Of a DNA stretch of 35,100 nt, positions 8,593 to 17,271 are shown piece after piece. A program made the translations under genes and the position numbers. The stretch's first letter is position 1. Every line of letters begins with the position of its first letter. Location: the NCBI RefSeq assembly GCF_009865385.1, contig NZ_WWJT01000470.1, forward strand, positions 1 through 35,100, in the 5' to 3' direction. The notes below the pieces were generated by a model, which saw nothing but the letters and a program-made list of their open reading frames with translations, was not told where the DNA came from and ran no database searches. Origin of the DNA: Streptomyces sp. SID486. GTDB taxonomy: Bacteria; Actinomycetota; Actinomycetes; Streptomycetales; Streptomycetaceae.

Positions 8593-9513
8593 CTATGCGG
8601 GGCCCCTTTCGGCGACGATGCTGTGGACCGACGCCTCTTGCCGGAGGAGAGCAACGGCGAGGTCTGCCGCCATCTGCCGGATCGCCTCCAGGGGCGGGCT
8701 CGCCTCCTCGGGGAAGTGGACGTCGATGTTGCCCTTCAGCTCCAGCACCCACCGGGCGGCGTCCTCCCCGCACGGGAGCACTCGATCGTCCCGGATCCGG
8801 AATCCGTTGGCCCGCAGGACGTCGGTGACGTAGCGCAGCGACTTGCGGTGCCCCAGCGCCAGATGGTCCGCGTCCGTGGGCGGAGTGGGCTCACGGGCCA
8901 GGAACTCCTCGCTGTACAGCGTCTCGGAGACGACGAGCAGGGACCCGGGCTGCATGCGCCGGGCCAGTGCCGCGGTCGCGGTCTCGTACACCTGCGGGGG
9001 GAGGTGCGTGATGACTCCCCGGGCGAGCACCAGGTCGTAGGGCTGTTCCGGGGCGGGCAGTTCGGCGATGTCGGCGGCGTCGCACAGGTACAGGTGGACG
9101 CGGTCCGGTCGGGGCACGTCGCGCAGACGGTCCGCGCAGTGGGTGAGCTGCTCGGCGCTGATGTTCATGCCGTCCAGGCGCGGGCAGTCGGGGAAGACCC
9201 GCGCGAGGTGCCTCAGCGTCGCTCCCCAGCCGCACCCCACGTCCAGGATCCGTCGCGGGGTGGTGTGTCCGGTGCCGTCGCCGCTGGCGAGGGCGAGTTG
9301 CCGTTCCAGGTGCCGAAGCCCTGCCTCGTCGAGGGATACGGGGCGAGGTGCGTGCGGGTGGCCGAAGACACCCCACTGGAAGTGCAGTTCCTCACCGAGG
9401 ACCTTCTGCCAGTCGTTCGGGGAGTCCTCGTAGGCCCGGACCACGTGATCGCGGAACGGATCGCTGTGGTGGTTCGGCAGTACCTCGTACGTCGGTTTGT
9501 CGGTGCCGTTCAA
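8593..9513 (-). CDS. SAM-dependent methyltransferase of the cluster
   Basis: 306 residues from a TTG at 9513, chosen because GGAAGG lies 8 nt upstream; a GTG at 9567 in the same frame would add 18 residues but has no site. Class I SAM-methyltransferase signatures are present: motif I ILDVGCGWGATLRHLA, an acidic loop in GMNISAEQL, and CDAADIAELP for motif II/III. The pre-motif LGEELHFQWGVFG resembles the start of small-molecule C/O-methyltransferases of the GPP C-methyltransferase/CMAS-like group. It probably methylates a pathway intermediate in the cytosol; whether on C, N or O cannot be told. It follows the TenA-like gene with a 63-nt spacer. Confidence 0.85.
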   Translation of the reverse strand: MNGTDKPTYEVLPNHHSDPFRDHVVRAYEDSPNDWQKVLGEELHFQWGVFGHPHAPRPVSLDEAGLRHLERQLALASGDGTGHTTPRRILDVGCGWGATLRHLARVFPDCPRLDGMNISAEQLTHCADRLRDVPRPDRVHLYLCDAADIAELPAPEQPYDLVLARGVITHLPPQVYETATAALARRMQPGSLLVVSETLYSEEFLAREPTPPTDADHLALGHRKSLRYVTDVLRANGFRIRDDRVLPCGEDAARWVLELKGNIDVHFPEEASPPLEAIRQMAADLAVALLRQEASVHSIVAERGPA

Positions 9514-9576
9514 TCCTGCTTCCTTCCGGGTAGGTGGTGCAGAGGCCGGGGGCCCCTGCACCGTCACGTCACGTGG

Positions 9577-10245
9577 TCAGACCGTGTCGGCCGCCGCGGC
9601 CCTCCAGACGTTCAGCAGTGCGTCCGCGATGCGGTGGGCGTGGAACAGGGCTTGCTGGGGGTCGTCGCCACGGTCGAGGCCGTCCTGGGCGACGGTCAGG
9701 GCGAGTTCCTCCAGGGCGTCGTCTCCGGGGTCGTCGTAGTAGTCGAGGAACTCCTGCGGCACCGGGGCGCCCGTCTCCCGCAGGCGTCGTGCGACGGCGG
9801 TGGCGCCGGAGTAGTAGACCTGCATGTCGGTGTGGGCGGCCAGGGCTGCCGCCGTCTGGCTCCCGGATGTGGCGATCCACGACATGGCGCCGTGGAAGGC
9901 GTAGGCACCGCTGTCCGCCGGCCGGCCGACCAGGTCGGTCTCCACCATCCCCAGGGACCGGGCCACCTCTCGCAGCTTGGGAGTGGCCTCGTGGACGATG
10001 CGTGCCAGGGTCACCCAGAGTTCGGCGGCGGGCCGGTGCGGGAACCGGGCCAGCAGGGTGCCGTACGCGACCAGTTCCACCGCGTGTGCCCGGTACTCGA
10101 CCGCGACCAGGCGGCGCAGCGGTTCCAGGACGCCGGGGCCCGTGACGGGTGCCAGGCTGAGCGGGCTGCCGGGGGCTTCGCCGGTGAGGCGCCGGCGGAC
10201 GTCGTCGGCCAGGGCCTTTGCGTCGACATGGCTTCGGGTGGTCAT
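9577..10245 (-). CDS. TenA/heme-oxygenase-like helical protein 1
   Basis: 222 residues, ATG with AAGGGA upstream. The all-helical sequence and length suit the TenA/THI-4/PqqC (heme-oxygenase-like) fold, but the assignment is by pattern only. It is clearly a paralogue of the protein at 16549-17271: both share VAYxxLLARFPxxPAA, AFxxAxSW, ETGAxVP and a WRxAA-like end. This copy has potential metal-ligand residues H54, E57, H85, E86, H118 and D140; the paralogue lacks all three of these His residues. Members of this fold act as thiaminases, PQQ-type oxidases or di-iron oxygenases that hydroxylate, desaturate or cleave C-C/C-N bonds. Here it sits between A-T-R enzyme 2 (61-nt gap) and the methyltransferase, so a tailoring role is inferred. 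Confidence 0.6.
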   Translation of the reverse strand: MTTRSHVDAKALADDVRRRLTGEAPGSPLSLAPVTGPGVLEPLRRLVAVEYRAHAVELVAYGTLLARFPHRPAAELWVTLARIVHEATPKLREVARSLGMVETDLVGRPADSGAYAFHGAMSWIATSGSQTAAALAAHTDMQVYYSGATAVARRLRETGAPVPQEFLDYYDDPGDDALEELALTVAQDGLDRGDDPQQALFHAHRIADALLNVWRAAAADTV

Positions 10246-10306
10246 GTGATTCCCTTCGGATGCGGTCGGCGGCGGATGACCGTCGCCGGTACGGGTGGTG
10301 AGCAGC

Positions 10307-13300
10307 TCAGGCGGCGGGGCCGCCGGTGGCCTCCGGTGGCGGGAGGAATCCGCTCTCCCTGAGGCGGCTGAGATACAGGTCGATCAGCCGGGCGTCGACC
10401 GGCGGGCACGTCAGGCCGGCGTCCGCCGACACACGGTCGGTGTTGTCGCGGCTGAGGCGGGGGAACGTGCTCGTGAGGTACGTCCGCTCGACGGCAAGGT
10501 CCGTGCCGGTCACGGGCTCGACGAACAGCGGGAGGTACGGCGTCATCGGGTGCCGGGGGTCCGCTTCGGTCGCCCGGACGACGTCGGCCACCCATTCCCG
10601 GTGTCCGACCGTGCGTACGGGGTAGGACATGGCCCGCAGACGGTCGACGAGGAGGGGCAGGTGCGCCTCGCCGGGATTGGTGATGTGGTAGACGCGGCCG
10701 TCGGGCTTCTCGTGGGTGATCACCCGGGTGATCACGTCGGCCGTGTGGTCCACGGGGACGAAGTCGAGCGGCAACGGCACGTCGGGGGCCACGCCGGCCT
10801 GCGCGACAGTGCGGAACAGCGCGCACATCAGGGTGTCGGTGTTCCATATCCCCCGGTCACCGGTGCCCGTGACCTCGCCGAGGCGGTGGATCGACACGGG
10901 AAGCCCCTGGCGAGCGGCCTCCGCCACCAGCTTTTCGGCGACCCATTTGGTCTCGGTGTAGCCACTCGGGAGCAGGTCGGGCCGGGCGAGCGGGGTGTGC
11001 TCCGCCGCCTGCCGGACGCCGGTGGGTCCGAGGCCGGCGAGGACGCCGACGGTGGAGACGTGGTGCACGGCCTTGGGTCGTTGCGAGGCGGCCAGTTCGA
11101 TGACCGTGCGCGTGCCGCCGACGTTGGCCGGAGCCAGTGCCTCGTAGGGATAGGCGAGGTTGACCTGCGCGCCGCAGTGCACGATGAGGTCGCCCTCCCG
11201 TGCCAGTCGTTCCCAGGCGGTCCTGTCCAGTGCGAACCGTTCGGCGGACAGGTCTCCCGGGACCACCGTGATCCGGTCGTCCAGGCATTGCGGATCCAGG
11301 CCGTAGCGTCGCATCCGGGCTGCGACGCGCGCAGTACCGTGTGCCTCGTCCCGGGTGCGGATGAGGCAGTAGAGGCGCTCCGCGCCGGCCCCGAGGAGCC
11401 GATCGACGAGGTGGACGCCGAGAAAGCCGGTACAGCCGGTGATGATCACCCGCCCCGGCCTCCCTGACGCGGGCAGCGCATCGGAGACCGGCATCGCCTG
11501 GTGCAGTCGCGCCTCGGCATGGAAGTCCGGCTTCGGGCGTGACGCCACTGCCGCCCCTTGCCCGGCGAGTCGCCGCGCCCGCTCCGTGAAGGCCCCGAGC
11601 GTCGGATTGTCCAGCAGCTCGCCGACGAGCGCGCTGCCGTGCTCCAGGTCGATCCCGAAGTGGCGGCGGGTGGCCGTGGCGGCGTGAGTCGCCGTCAACG
11701 AGGTGCCGCCCAGTGCGAAGAAGTCGTCGTCGCGCCCCACGGTGTGCGTGCCCAGGATGTCGCACCAGATCCGCTCGACGGCTCTCACGTCTGCGCCCGC
11801 CGGTGCTGCGCCCTGTGGGTCGGCTCCCGGCCAGGTGAGCCGGGCCAGGAGGCGGCCGTGATCCGCTTTGCCGCTGGTCGTCAGGGGCAGGTCCGGGACG
11901 CAGACGAGCCGGCGGGGCACCATGTGGTCCGGCAGACGGTCCCGGACGTGGTCGTGCACACGCGCGGCCAGGGCGCCGGCATCGGCACCGGGGGCGCCGA
12001 CCACGACAGCGCCGAGGTGTTTCCCAGGGCCTTCACCGAGTAAGCCGACGGCGGCCTCCCGGACGTCGGGGTGGGTGGACAGTACGGCCTCCACCTCGTC
12101 CAGTTCGACACGGAAGCCCCGTAGTTTCACCTGCCTGTCCCTGCGCCCCAGGAACTCGAGCACGCCGTCGGCCCGGCGGCGCACGATGTCACCCGTCCGG
12201 TAGAGGCGCCCCTGCGGATCTAAGCCGAAGGGGTCGGGGACGAAGCGCTCCGCAGTCCGTTCCGGGTCGTTGAGGTAGCCGATCGCCACCCCGTCCCCGC
12301 CCACCCAGAGCTCCCCCTCCTCCCCGGCTTCGGCCAGCGTGCCGTCATGCCGGACCACGTGGACCGTGGTCGCGGGCACCGGCCTGCCGATGGGGACGAG
12401 TTCCGCGTGCTCGGGCAGGTCGCGGATCGTGTACGAGGTGGTGATGACGCCGTTCTCTGTCGGCCCGTAGCCGTTGACCAAGGTGGCTGGCGCGCCGTGC
12501 GCCAGTACGGCGCGGATGGCGCCGGGGCTGACCGAGTCGCCGCCCACCATCAGACAGCGCAGGCCGGAGAACATGCGGGGGGCTGCTTGGGCGTGCACGT
12601 GGAACAGTCCGGCAGCCAGCCACAGGGTGCTGATGCGGTGCCGGCGCAGGCACTGCGCCAGGGCCTCGGTGTCGAGCAGGACGTCGGGTTCCGGGAGCAC
12701 CAGGCAGGCGCCGTTGAGCAAGGTGCAGAAGATCTCGTAGTACGAGACGTCGAATGTCGGGTTGGTCGTGGCGAGCAGACGTTCGCCGGGCCCGGGAACC
12801 GCCGGATGGTCGGCAGTCACGAAGCGGACCAGCCCCTGGTGATGGCACAGCACACCCTTGGGTACGCCGGTCGAGCCCGAGGTGTAGACGAGGTATGCGG
12901 CGTCCGTGGCCACCCGGCCCGCGGTCCGGCGCGGTGCCGGCCGTGGGCTCTCCTCCTCTTCCAGTTCGCGGGTGGTGACCTGGACGAGCGGGAGGGACGG
13001 GCGGACGGCGGCGTCCGGCGGGGTCACGAGACACCTGGCCGCCGCGTCCCGGATCATCGCGGTGAGCCGTTTGCCGGGGGTGCGGGGGTCCAGGGGGAGG
13101 TGGACGGCGCCTGCCTCAAGGACGGCGAGCGTGGTCACCACCGACTGCGGGGAACGCTCCAGCAGCACGGCGACGATGTCGCCGTCGCCCACGCCACGGG
13201 CCCGCAGCCGCGCGGCGGCGCGGCGCACCCTGTCGCCCAGTTCCCGGAACGTCCAGCGGCCGCCGCTCCAGACCAGGGCTTCTCCGTCCGGTGACCGCTG

Positions 13301-13420
13301 TACCTGCTGGGCGAACAGGTCCGGGAGGAGGGCGTCGCGGGGATAGCCGGTACGGGTGTCGTCACACGGGCGAACGTGCTCCCGGGTGCGGCCGTTCGGC
13401 GTCGGCGCCGTCGACGGCAT
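10307..13420 (-). CDS. A-T-R enzyme 2: adenylation, carrier and thioester-reductase domains (NRPS-like)
   Basis: 1037 residues from an ATG with AAGGA upstream; frames further 5' are not supported. Domain order and spacing are the same as in A-T-R enzyme 1: A3 YTSGSTGVPKG from 179, YGPTE near 318-322, A10 lysine K518, carrier LGGTSL with S574, reductase TGCTGFLG at 661-668, and Y821/K825 in YTETK. Key residues fall at nearly identical numbers, so the two genes are duplicates of one ancestor that have since diverged. Specificity positions read roughly D-V-Y-W-M-G-G-V-I-K, again nearest to branched aliphatic codes but different from enzyme 1. Each should load and reduce its own substrate, giving two aldehydes with no condensation domain to join them. 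It starts 49 nt after the oxidoreductase stop. Confidence 0.92.
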   Translation of the reverse strand: MPSTAPTPNGRTREHVRPCDDTRTGYPRDALLPDLFAQQVQRSPDGEALVWSGGRWTFRELGDRVRRAAARLRARGVGDGDIVAVLLERSPQSVVTTLAVLEAGAVHLPLDPRTPGKRLTAMIRDAAARCLVTPPDAAVRPSLPLVQVTTRELEEEESPRPAPRRTAGRVATDAAYLVYTSGSTGVPKGVLCHHQGLVRFVTADHPAVPGPGERLLATTNPTFDVSYYEIFCTLLNGACLVLPEPDVLLDTEALAQCLRRHRISTLWLAAGLFHVHAQAAPRMFSGLRCLMVGGDSVSPGAIRAVLAHGAPATLVNGYGPTENGVITTSYTIRDLPEHAELVPIGRPVPATTVHVVRHDGTLAEAGEEGELWVGGDGVAIGYLNDPERTAERFVPDPFGLDPQGRLYRTGDIVRRRADGVLEFLGRRDRQVKLRGFRVELDEVEAVLSTHPDVREAAVGLLGEGPGKHLGAVVVGAPGADAGALAARVHDHVRDRLPDHMVPRRLVCVPDLPLTTSGKADHGRLLARLTWPGADPQGAAPAGADVRAVERIWCDILGTHTVGRDDDFFALGGTSLTATHAATATRRHFGIDLEHGSALVGELLDNPTLGAFTERARRLAGQGAAVASRPKPDFHAEARLHQAMPVSDALPASGRPGRVIITGCTGFLGVHLVDRLLGAGAERLYCLIRTRDEAHGTARVAARMRRYGLDPQCLDDRITVVPGDLSAERFALDRTAWERLAREGDLIVHCGAQVNLAYPYEALAPANVGGTRTVIELAASQRPKAVHHVSTVGVLAGLGPTGVRQAAEHTPLARPDLLPSGYTETKWVAEKLVAEAARQGLPVSIHRLGEVTGTGDRGIWNTDTLMCALFRTVAQAGVAPDVPLPLDFVPVDHTADVITRVITHEKPDGRVYHITNPGEAHLPLLVDRLRAMSYPVRTVGHREWVADVVRATEADPRHPMTPYLPLFVEPVTGTDLAVERTYLTSTFPRLSRDNTDRVSADAGLTCPPVDARLIDLYLSRLRESGFLPPPEATGGPAA

Positions 13421-13469
13421 GATCGAATCCTTTCGGGTCGGCTGGCCAGGTGTGCGGGACCGGCTGCGG

Positions 13470-14480
13470 TCAGCCGGTGAGCAGGATCTTTCCGTCGCGT
13501 CCGTGCCGGATCGTGTGGTCGAGAGCGGGCCCGAAGTCGGCCAGGTCGTAGCGCTCGGCGACCTCCAGTCCGGGCAGGCCACGCACGACGGCTTCCTGGA
13601 CCTCCTCGGTGAGGACGCTCAGCTCCTTGTCGTCCAGGCGCTCCATACGGGCGGGAAGCCAGAAGCCGTGCATGCTGACCTGCCGGAAGACCAGGGCGTC
13701 GGGGTGCACCGAGAGGGGACGGCCGGACAGCATCCCGTAGGAGACGAACCGTCCGCCGGGACGGAGGCAGCGCAGTGCCGCGTCGCCGAGGGCTCCGCCC
13801 ACCGCGTCCAGCACCGCGGTCACTTGGCCGTGCTCCACGAGGTCGCCCACCGCCCCGGGGAGGGTTCCGGCGGAGCTGACCGTCACCGGCCACGCGCCCA
13901 GGCGTGTCAGCGCGCGTGCTTGTTCGGGGTGCCTCACCACGGGCAGGCACCGGACGCCGCGCTCGCTCGCCAGGTGGATCACCATGCGGCTCACGGCGGA
14001 GGCACCTGCGGTGAGGAGCAGCGTGTCGCCCGGATCGAGGGCGAGGTCACGCACGAGCAAGCGCGCGGTGAACGGGTTCACGGTGAGCTGACAGGCGGTC
14101 TCGGTGGAAACTCCGTGCACGACCGGGATCACCGAAGTGCAGGGGACGCAGACGTATTCCTGCCACGTTCCCGTGGTGGAGACCGCCACCCGGGCACCTG
14201 GCGCGGGACCGTTCGTGCCGGGGCCCAGGGCGTCCACGGTGCCTGCTCCCTCGAACCCGGCGACAGCCCAGCCCCTCCCCCGGGCGTCACCGTCCGGTCG
14301 CGAGGTGAAACGTGCCTCGCGACCGTAGGAGCCCTGGACGAAGAGGAGGTCTGAGGGGTTGATCGGACGGGAGGACAGCCGGATCCGTACCTGCCCCGGG
14401 CCCGGTTCGGGGCGGGGAAGGTCCGTCAGACGAAGGACACGAGACGGATCACCGTATCCCTGAAAGGCCAAGGCTCGCAC
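13470..14480 (-). CDS. MDR-superfamily oxidoreductase (MECR/quinone-reductase-like)
   Basis: 336 residues with GTG start 2 nt after the HisF-like stop. The N-terminal GroES-like part contains INPSDLLFVQGSYG and the middle VNPFTARLL, the pattern of the zinc-free enoyl reductase/quinone reductase branch (MECR, Etr1) of the medium-chain dehydrogenase family. The catalytic Cys/His zinc ligands of alcohol dehydrogenases are absent. A Rossmann part follows (LLLTAGASAVSRMVIHLA), although its glycine motif is looser than usual (AGASAVS rather than GAxSxVG). It probably reduces or oxidises a C=C or carbonyl using NADPH. In this cluster it could reduce an unsaturated imine or enone intermediate; that is inference. 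Confidence 0.85.
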   Translation of the reverse strand: MRALAFQGYGDPSRVLRLTDLPRPEPGPGQVRIRLSSRPINPSDLLFVQGSYGREARFTSRPDGDARGRGWAVAGFEGAGTVDALGPGTNGPAPGARVAVSTTGTWQEYVCVPCTSVIPVVHGVSTETACQLTVNPFTARLLVRDLALDPGDTLLLTAGASAVSRMVIHLASERGVRCLPVVRHPEQARALTRLGAWPVTVSSAGTLPGAVGDLVEHGQVTAVLDAVGGALGDAALRCLRPGGRFVSYGMLSGRPLSVHPDALVFRQVSMHGFWLPARMERLDDKELSVLTEEVQEAVVRGLPGLEVAERYDLADFGPALDHTIRHGRDGKILLTG

Positions 14481-14482
14481 GA

Positions 14483-15280
14483 TCAGCCCGCTTCCCCGCG
14501 AAGGTGGCGGTACAGACTCTCGCTCAGCGAACCGACCGTCTCCCGGCCGCTGTGGACGACCTTGTTGACCAGTACGTGGGTGGCGTCGCCGCCGTGCAGC
14601 GCCTCGGCCAGTTGTCCCGGCGAGCCCGCACCGCCGGAGGCGATGACCGGAAGCCGGGACACGCGGGCCGCGGCACGGGTCAGTTCGAGGTCGTAACCGA
14701 TTCCCGTGCCCTCACGGTCGACGTTGTTGGCGAGCAGGGCGCGCACGGGGAGTTCCCCGAACCGCCGTGCCACCGCGAGGGCGTCCGCGGTGGTGCGGGT
14801 GGCGCCGCCGTGGATGAGGGTCCGCCATCCTCGCTGCCGGTCTCCCGAGCAGTTGACGACGCCGATGAGCCGGCGGCCCCCGAGCAGGCGGACAGCGTCC
14901 GCCACCCGGGCGGGTTCCTCGACCATGCTGGTGCTGACCGAGAGCGCGTCCGCGCCCGCGGACAGCAGCTCCCTACACTTAGCGGGCGACGGCAGGACTC
15001 CGTGCTGCACCGATACGAGCAGCTCCAGGCCGCTCTTGCTCAACTCGCGCAGCAGGTCCGGCAGGTAGCCGACGGAGGTCCAGGGATCGATGACGTCCAG
15101 GAACAGCTGGCAGGCACCGTCTTGCGCGTAGCAGGTGGCGATATCGACGACGTCGAGGGGATCGGCCAGCCCCTCGATTCCGGACGGGTCGGTCGCGACA
15201 CCGTCGTGGACGTCGATGCAGGGGATCACCTGCCGGGCCAGCTGAGCCCGCGAGTACGCCGTACTGCTTTCTTGTCGCAT
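14483..15280 (-). CDS. HisF-like (beta/alpha)8 cyclase in a secondary-metabolite operon
   Basis: 265 residues, ATG 3 nt after the flavoprotein stop. The sequence follows HisF (imidazole glycerol phosphate synthase, cyclase subunit) along its whole length: IPCIDVHDG with D23 (HisF Asp11), LSAGADALSVSTSMV, HGGATRT, NNVDREGTGIGYDLELTRA with D188 (HisF Asp130), and ASGGAG at 214-219. Both catalytic aspartates are kept. The N-terminal half phosphate loop, normally V-G-G-G, is replaced by LVSVQHG at 88-94, so one phosphate site of the natural two-phosphate substrate looks lost. No HisH-like glutaminase and no other his gene lie nearby, so this is unlikely to be histidine synthesis. I infer an ammonia- or amine-dependent ring closure on a pathway intermediate. 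No symbol assigned. Confidence 0.85.
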   Translation of the reverse strand: MRQESSTAYSRAQLARQVIPCIDVHDGVATDPSGIEGLADPLDVVDIATCYAQDGACQLFLDVIDPWTSVGYLPDLLRELSKSGLELLVSVQHGVLPSPAKCRELLSAGADALSVSTSMVEEPARVADAVRLLGGRRLIGVVNCSGDRQRGWRTLIHGGATRTTADALAVARRFGELPVRALLANNVDREGTGIGYDLELTRAAARVSRLPVIASGGAGSPGQLAEALHGGDATHVLVNKVVHSGRETVGSLSESLYRHLRGEAG

Positions 15281-15283
15281 CGG

Positions 15284-16552
15284 TCATCCGCCTTCCAGGT
15301 AGTTGCGCAGCCGCAGCAGCCGTGCGCTGCGGGGCGCGAGGTGGTGTGCCACGGCCAGAGCTGATGTCATGGCCGCTTCCTGCGTCTCCACGGGGGTCGT
15401 GCAGTGCCCGAGGAAGAGAAGGCGCTGCCCCTCTTCGATGACGCCCAACCGCTGCCTTGCCCGGCATGCCTGCGGGGTGGGAAGCGTCGCCCGGAACGAG
15501 GAGCGGGCGAGTTCCTCGCGGGGCCGTCCGGCGCGGTGATCGACCTGACTGACGAACAGGTCGACGCCCAGCGAGGGTCCGTACCAGGTCGTCGTCTCGC
15601 TCCGGTCCCCGTCCAAGGTCGTGTTGCCGGCGGACCACACCCGCCGGTCCCTGGGCATTCCGTACGGATCGCGGTGCAGGACGTAGGTCACTTCCCGGTA
15701 TGCGATGGAGTTCAGTGCGGCTCGCCACGCACCCGTGCCGGCCAGACCGGTGAGTGCTGCCAGGGCCTGGTCCGCCGGCAGGGCCAGGGCGACAGCGTCC
15801 ACCGGGTGGACCGCCCCGGTCCCGTCCGAGAGTTCGAAGCCTTCTTCCACCTGGCGCACGGCACGCAGGCCGGCACCTGGTCGCAGCCGGACCGGACGGG
15901 AGCCGGCGACGAGTCCTTGGACGAGGGAGGTGGTGCCCGACCGCAGGTATGTCGTCCGGGGGACCGTGTCCGGCGGGGTGAAGGTCGCGCCGACCGCCCG
16001 TGCGGACAGGGTGCACACCTCGTCCAGCGTGCAGCCGTGCAGCGATGCCGGCAGCGCGCACAGCAACTGCTGCGAGGAGGACGACAGCGACCACGCGTCC
16101 AGGGCGTCTTCGAGTGGGACGTCCCAGGACATCCCCTCCCTCTCCCACCGGGCCGATTCCCGGGCGAAGCGGGCCATGGCCTGGTGCGCCGGTCCCCCGG
16201 TGGTGACCGGGCGTGCCGTGTCGGCGCCTTCGGCGGCGGAGACCCACAGAGGTACGCGCTCATGCCTCCGGAACAGCACACGAGAGGCGGTGACGGGGAC
16301 AAGATCCTCCGCCGGAACGCCCACCGACGCCACGATGTGCCGCCAGACCGGAGACATCTCGACGGGCGTCTCCCTGACACCGAGATCGACGACACGAGTA
16401 CTGCCGTCCGCGGTCGTCAGGACGGACTCCGCATTCCCGCCCAGCCTCGGGCGCTCCTCCAGCAGTAGCACCTCGTGGCTCTCGGCGAGCAACCAGGCCA
16501 GCGTCAGACCCGCGATCCCTCCGCCCGCTATCCCCACGCGCACGGCCGTCAC
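15284..16552 (-). CDS. FAD-dependent amine-oxidase-like flavoprotein
   Basis: 422 residues when started at the GTG at 16552, which overlaps the upstream stop as GTGA; a GTG 21 nt earlier is possible. The N-terminus carries the dinucleotide-binding GxGxxG in VGIAGGGIAGLTLAWLL, followed by an acidic strand end LLLEERPRLGG. The rest resembles the flavin amine oxidase/protoporphyrinogen oxidase group: a DLGV segment after the first sheet, VDAVALALPADQAL mid-protein, and a C-terminal FAD loop LLFLGHCTTPVETQEAAM. Such enzymes oxidise amines to imines or desaturate ring systems. In this operon it is coupled to a TenA-like gene upstream and the HisF-like gene downstream, so it probably oxidises an amine or a cyclised intermediate. 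Substrate unknown. Confidence 0.85.
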   Translation of the reverse strand: MTAVRVGIAGGGIAGLTLAWLLAESHEVLLLEERPRLGGNAESVLTTADGSTRVVDLGVRETPVEMSPVWRHIVASVGVPAEDLVPVTASRVLFRRHERVPLWVSAAEGADTARPVTTGGPAHQAMARFARESARWEREGMSWDVPLEDALDAWSLSSSSQQLLCALPASLHGCTLDEVCTLSARAVGATFTPPDTVPRTTYLRSGTTSLVQGLVAGSRPVRLRPGAGLRAVRQVEEGFELSDGTGAVHPVDAVALALPADQALAALTGLAGTGAWRAALNSIAYREVTYVLHRDPYGMPRDRRVWSAGNTTLDGDRSETTTWYGPSLGVDLFVSQVDHRAGRPREELARSSFRATLPTPQACRARQRLGVIEEGQRLLFLGHCTTPVETQEAAMTSALAVAHHLAPRSARLLRLRNYLEGG

Positions 16553-17271
16553 CCCTGCAGGCTTCGCGGGCACGCACCGACTGCGGACGGCGCCGGCTCC
16601 GGCCCGGCGGCGAACCGCCAGAAGCGGTCGAGGCCGGCCAGCAACACTCCGGCAACAGACCCGGCCTGGTCAGACACGTCGCCCTCACGGACGCCGTCCT
16701 CCACGGCGGCGGCGGCCAGATCGAGCAGTTCCGAGGGTGCCGGCATGCTGTAGTGGTCGCGGACCGCCTCGGGTACTTCGGCGCCCGTTTCGGCCAGGAC
16801 CTTCATGAGCTCCCGGCTCTCCCGCGCGTAGGCCGCGAAGTCCGAACGCAGCGCCAGTGCCGCAGCGGCGGGCCCGGCGTGCAGGCACATCCAGGAAACC
16901 GCCATGGGGAAGGCGAATGCGTCGGCGGCCGTGGAGGGGTCGAGAGCGGATACGGGTGGTGATCCCAGAGCTTCTGCGCACCGGTCGAGGCTCGGCCTGA
17001 GTGAGCGCAGAGCGGAATTCAGCGCGGCGAAAAGATCAGCCGCCGGTCCGCTGGGGAACCGGGCGAGAAGTACCGCATAGGCGACTGTCTCCGTCGCCAG
17101 GCACAGCTGGTCGGCCTGCACCATGCGACGAAGATTCTGTCGACCCACCCGGCCGTCGCGGGCTGATCGCAACAGTGCGTTGTCACGCTGCCTGATGATC
17201 TGCTCCTGCCCGACGAGTAACCGGGCGGCCGCAGACACGGGACCGGCATTCACAGATTCCACTCCCCACAT
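16549..17271 (-). CDS. TenA/heme-oxygenase-like helical protein 2
   Basis: 240 residues from the ATG at 17271, preceded at about 10 nt by a GAGGGAAAG site. It is a paralogue of the protein at 9577-10245 (shared VAYxxLLARFP, AFxxAxSW, ETGAxVP, DxYxxP). His residues present in paralogue 1 at H54, H85 and H118 are replaced here (by A59, R89 and P122 in matching positions), while the E of the first helix (E61) and D144 are kept. It may therefore be a non-catalytic partner, a binding protein, or use a different mechanism. It is the first gene of the cluster operon and overlaps the flavoprotein start by 4 nt. Fold assignment is by pattern only. Confidence 0.6.
   Translation of the reverse strand: MWGVESVNAGPVSAAARLLVGQEQIIRQRDNALLRSARDGRVGRQNLRRMVQADQLCLATETVAYAVLLARFPSGPAADLFAALNSALRSLRPSLDRCAEALGSPPVSALDPSTAADAFAFPMAVSWMCLHAGPAAAALALRSDFAAYARESRELMKVLAETGAEVPEAVRDHYSMPAPSELLDLAAAAVEDGVREGDVSDQAGSVAGVLLAGLDRFWRFAAGPEPAPSAVGACPRSLQG

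Noticed and set aside
8239..8773. Small minus-strand genes (possible MbtH-like protein) in the gap before A-T-R enzyme 1
   Set aside because: Overlapping frames in all phases are Arg/Pro/Ala-rich and contain none of the MbtH marks.
12347..13294. 315-residue plus-strand open frame
   Set aside because: Antisense shadow of the adenylation domain of A-T-R enzyme 2.
5124..13420. Multimodular NRPS assembly line
   Set aside because: Neither large protein has a condensation or thioesterase domain; each is a single A-T-R unit.
14483..15280. Histidine biosynthesis locus
   Set aside because: Only a HisF-like gene is present, with an altered phosphate loop, inside a natural-product operon; no hisA, hisH or hisI neighbours.
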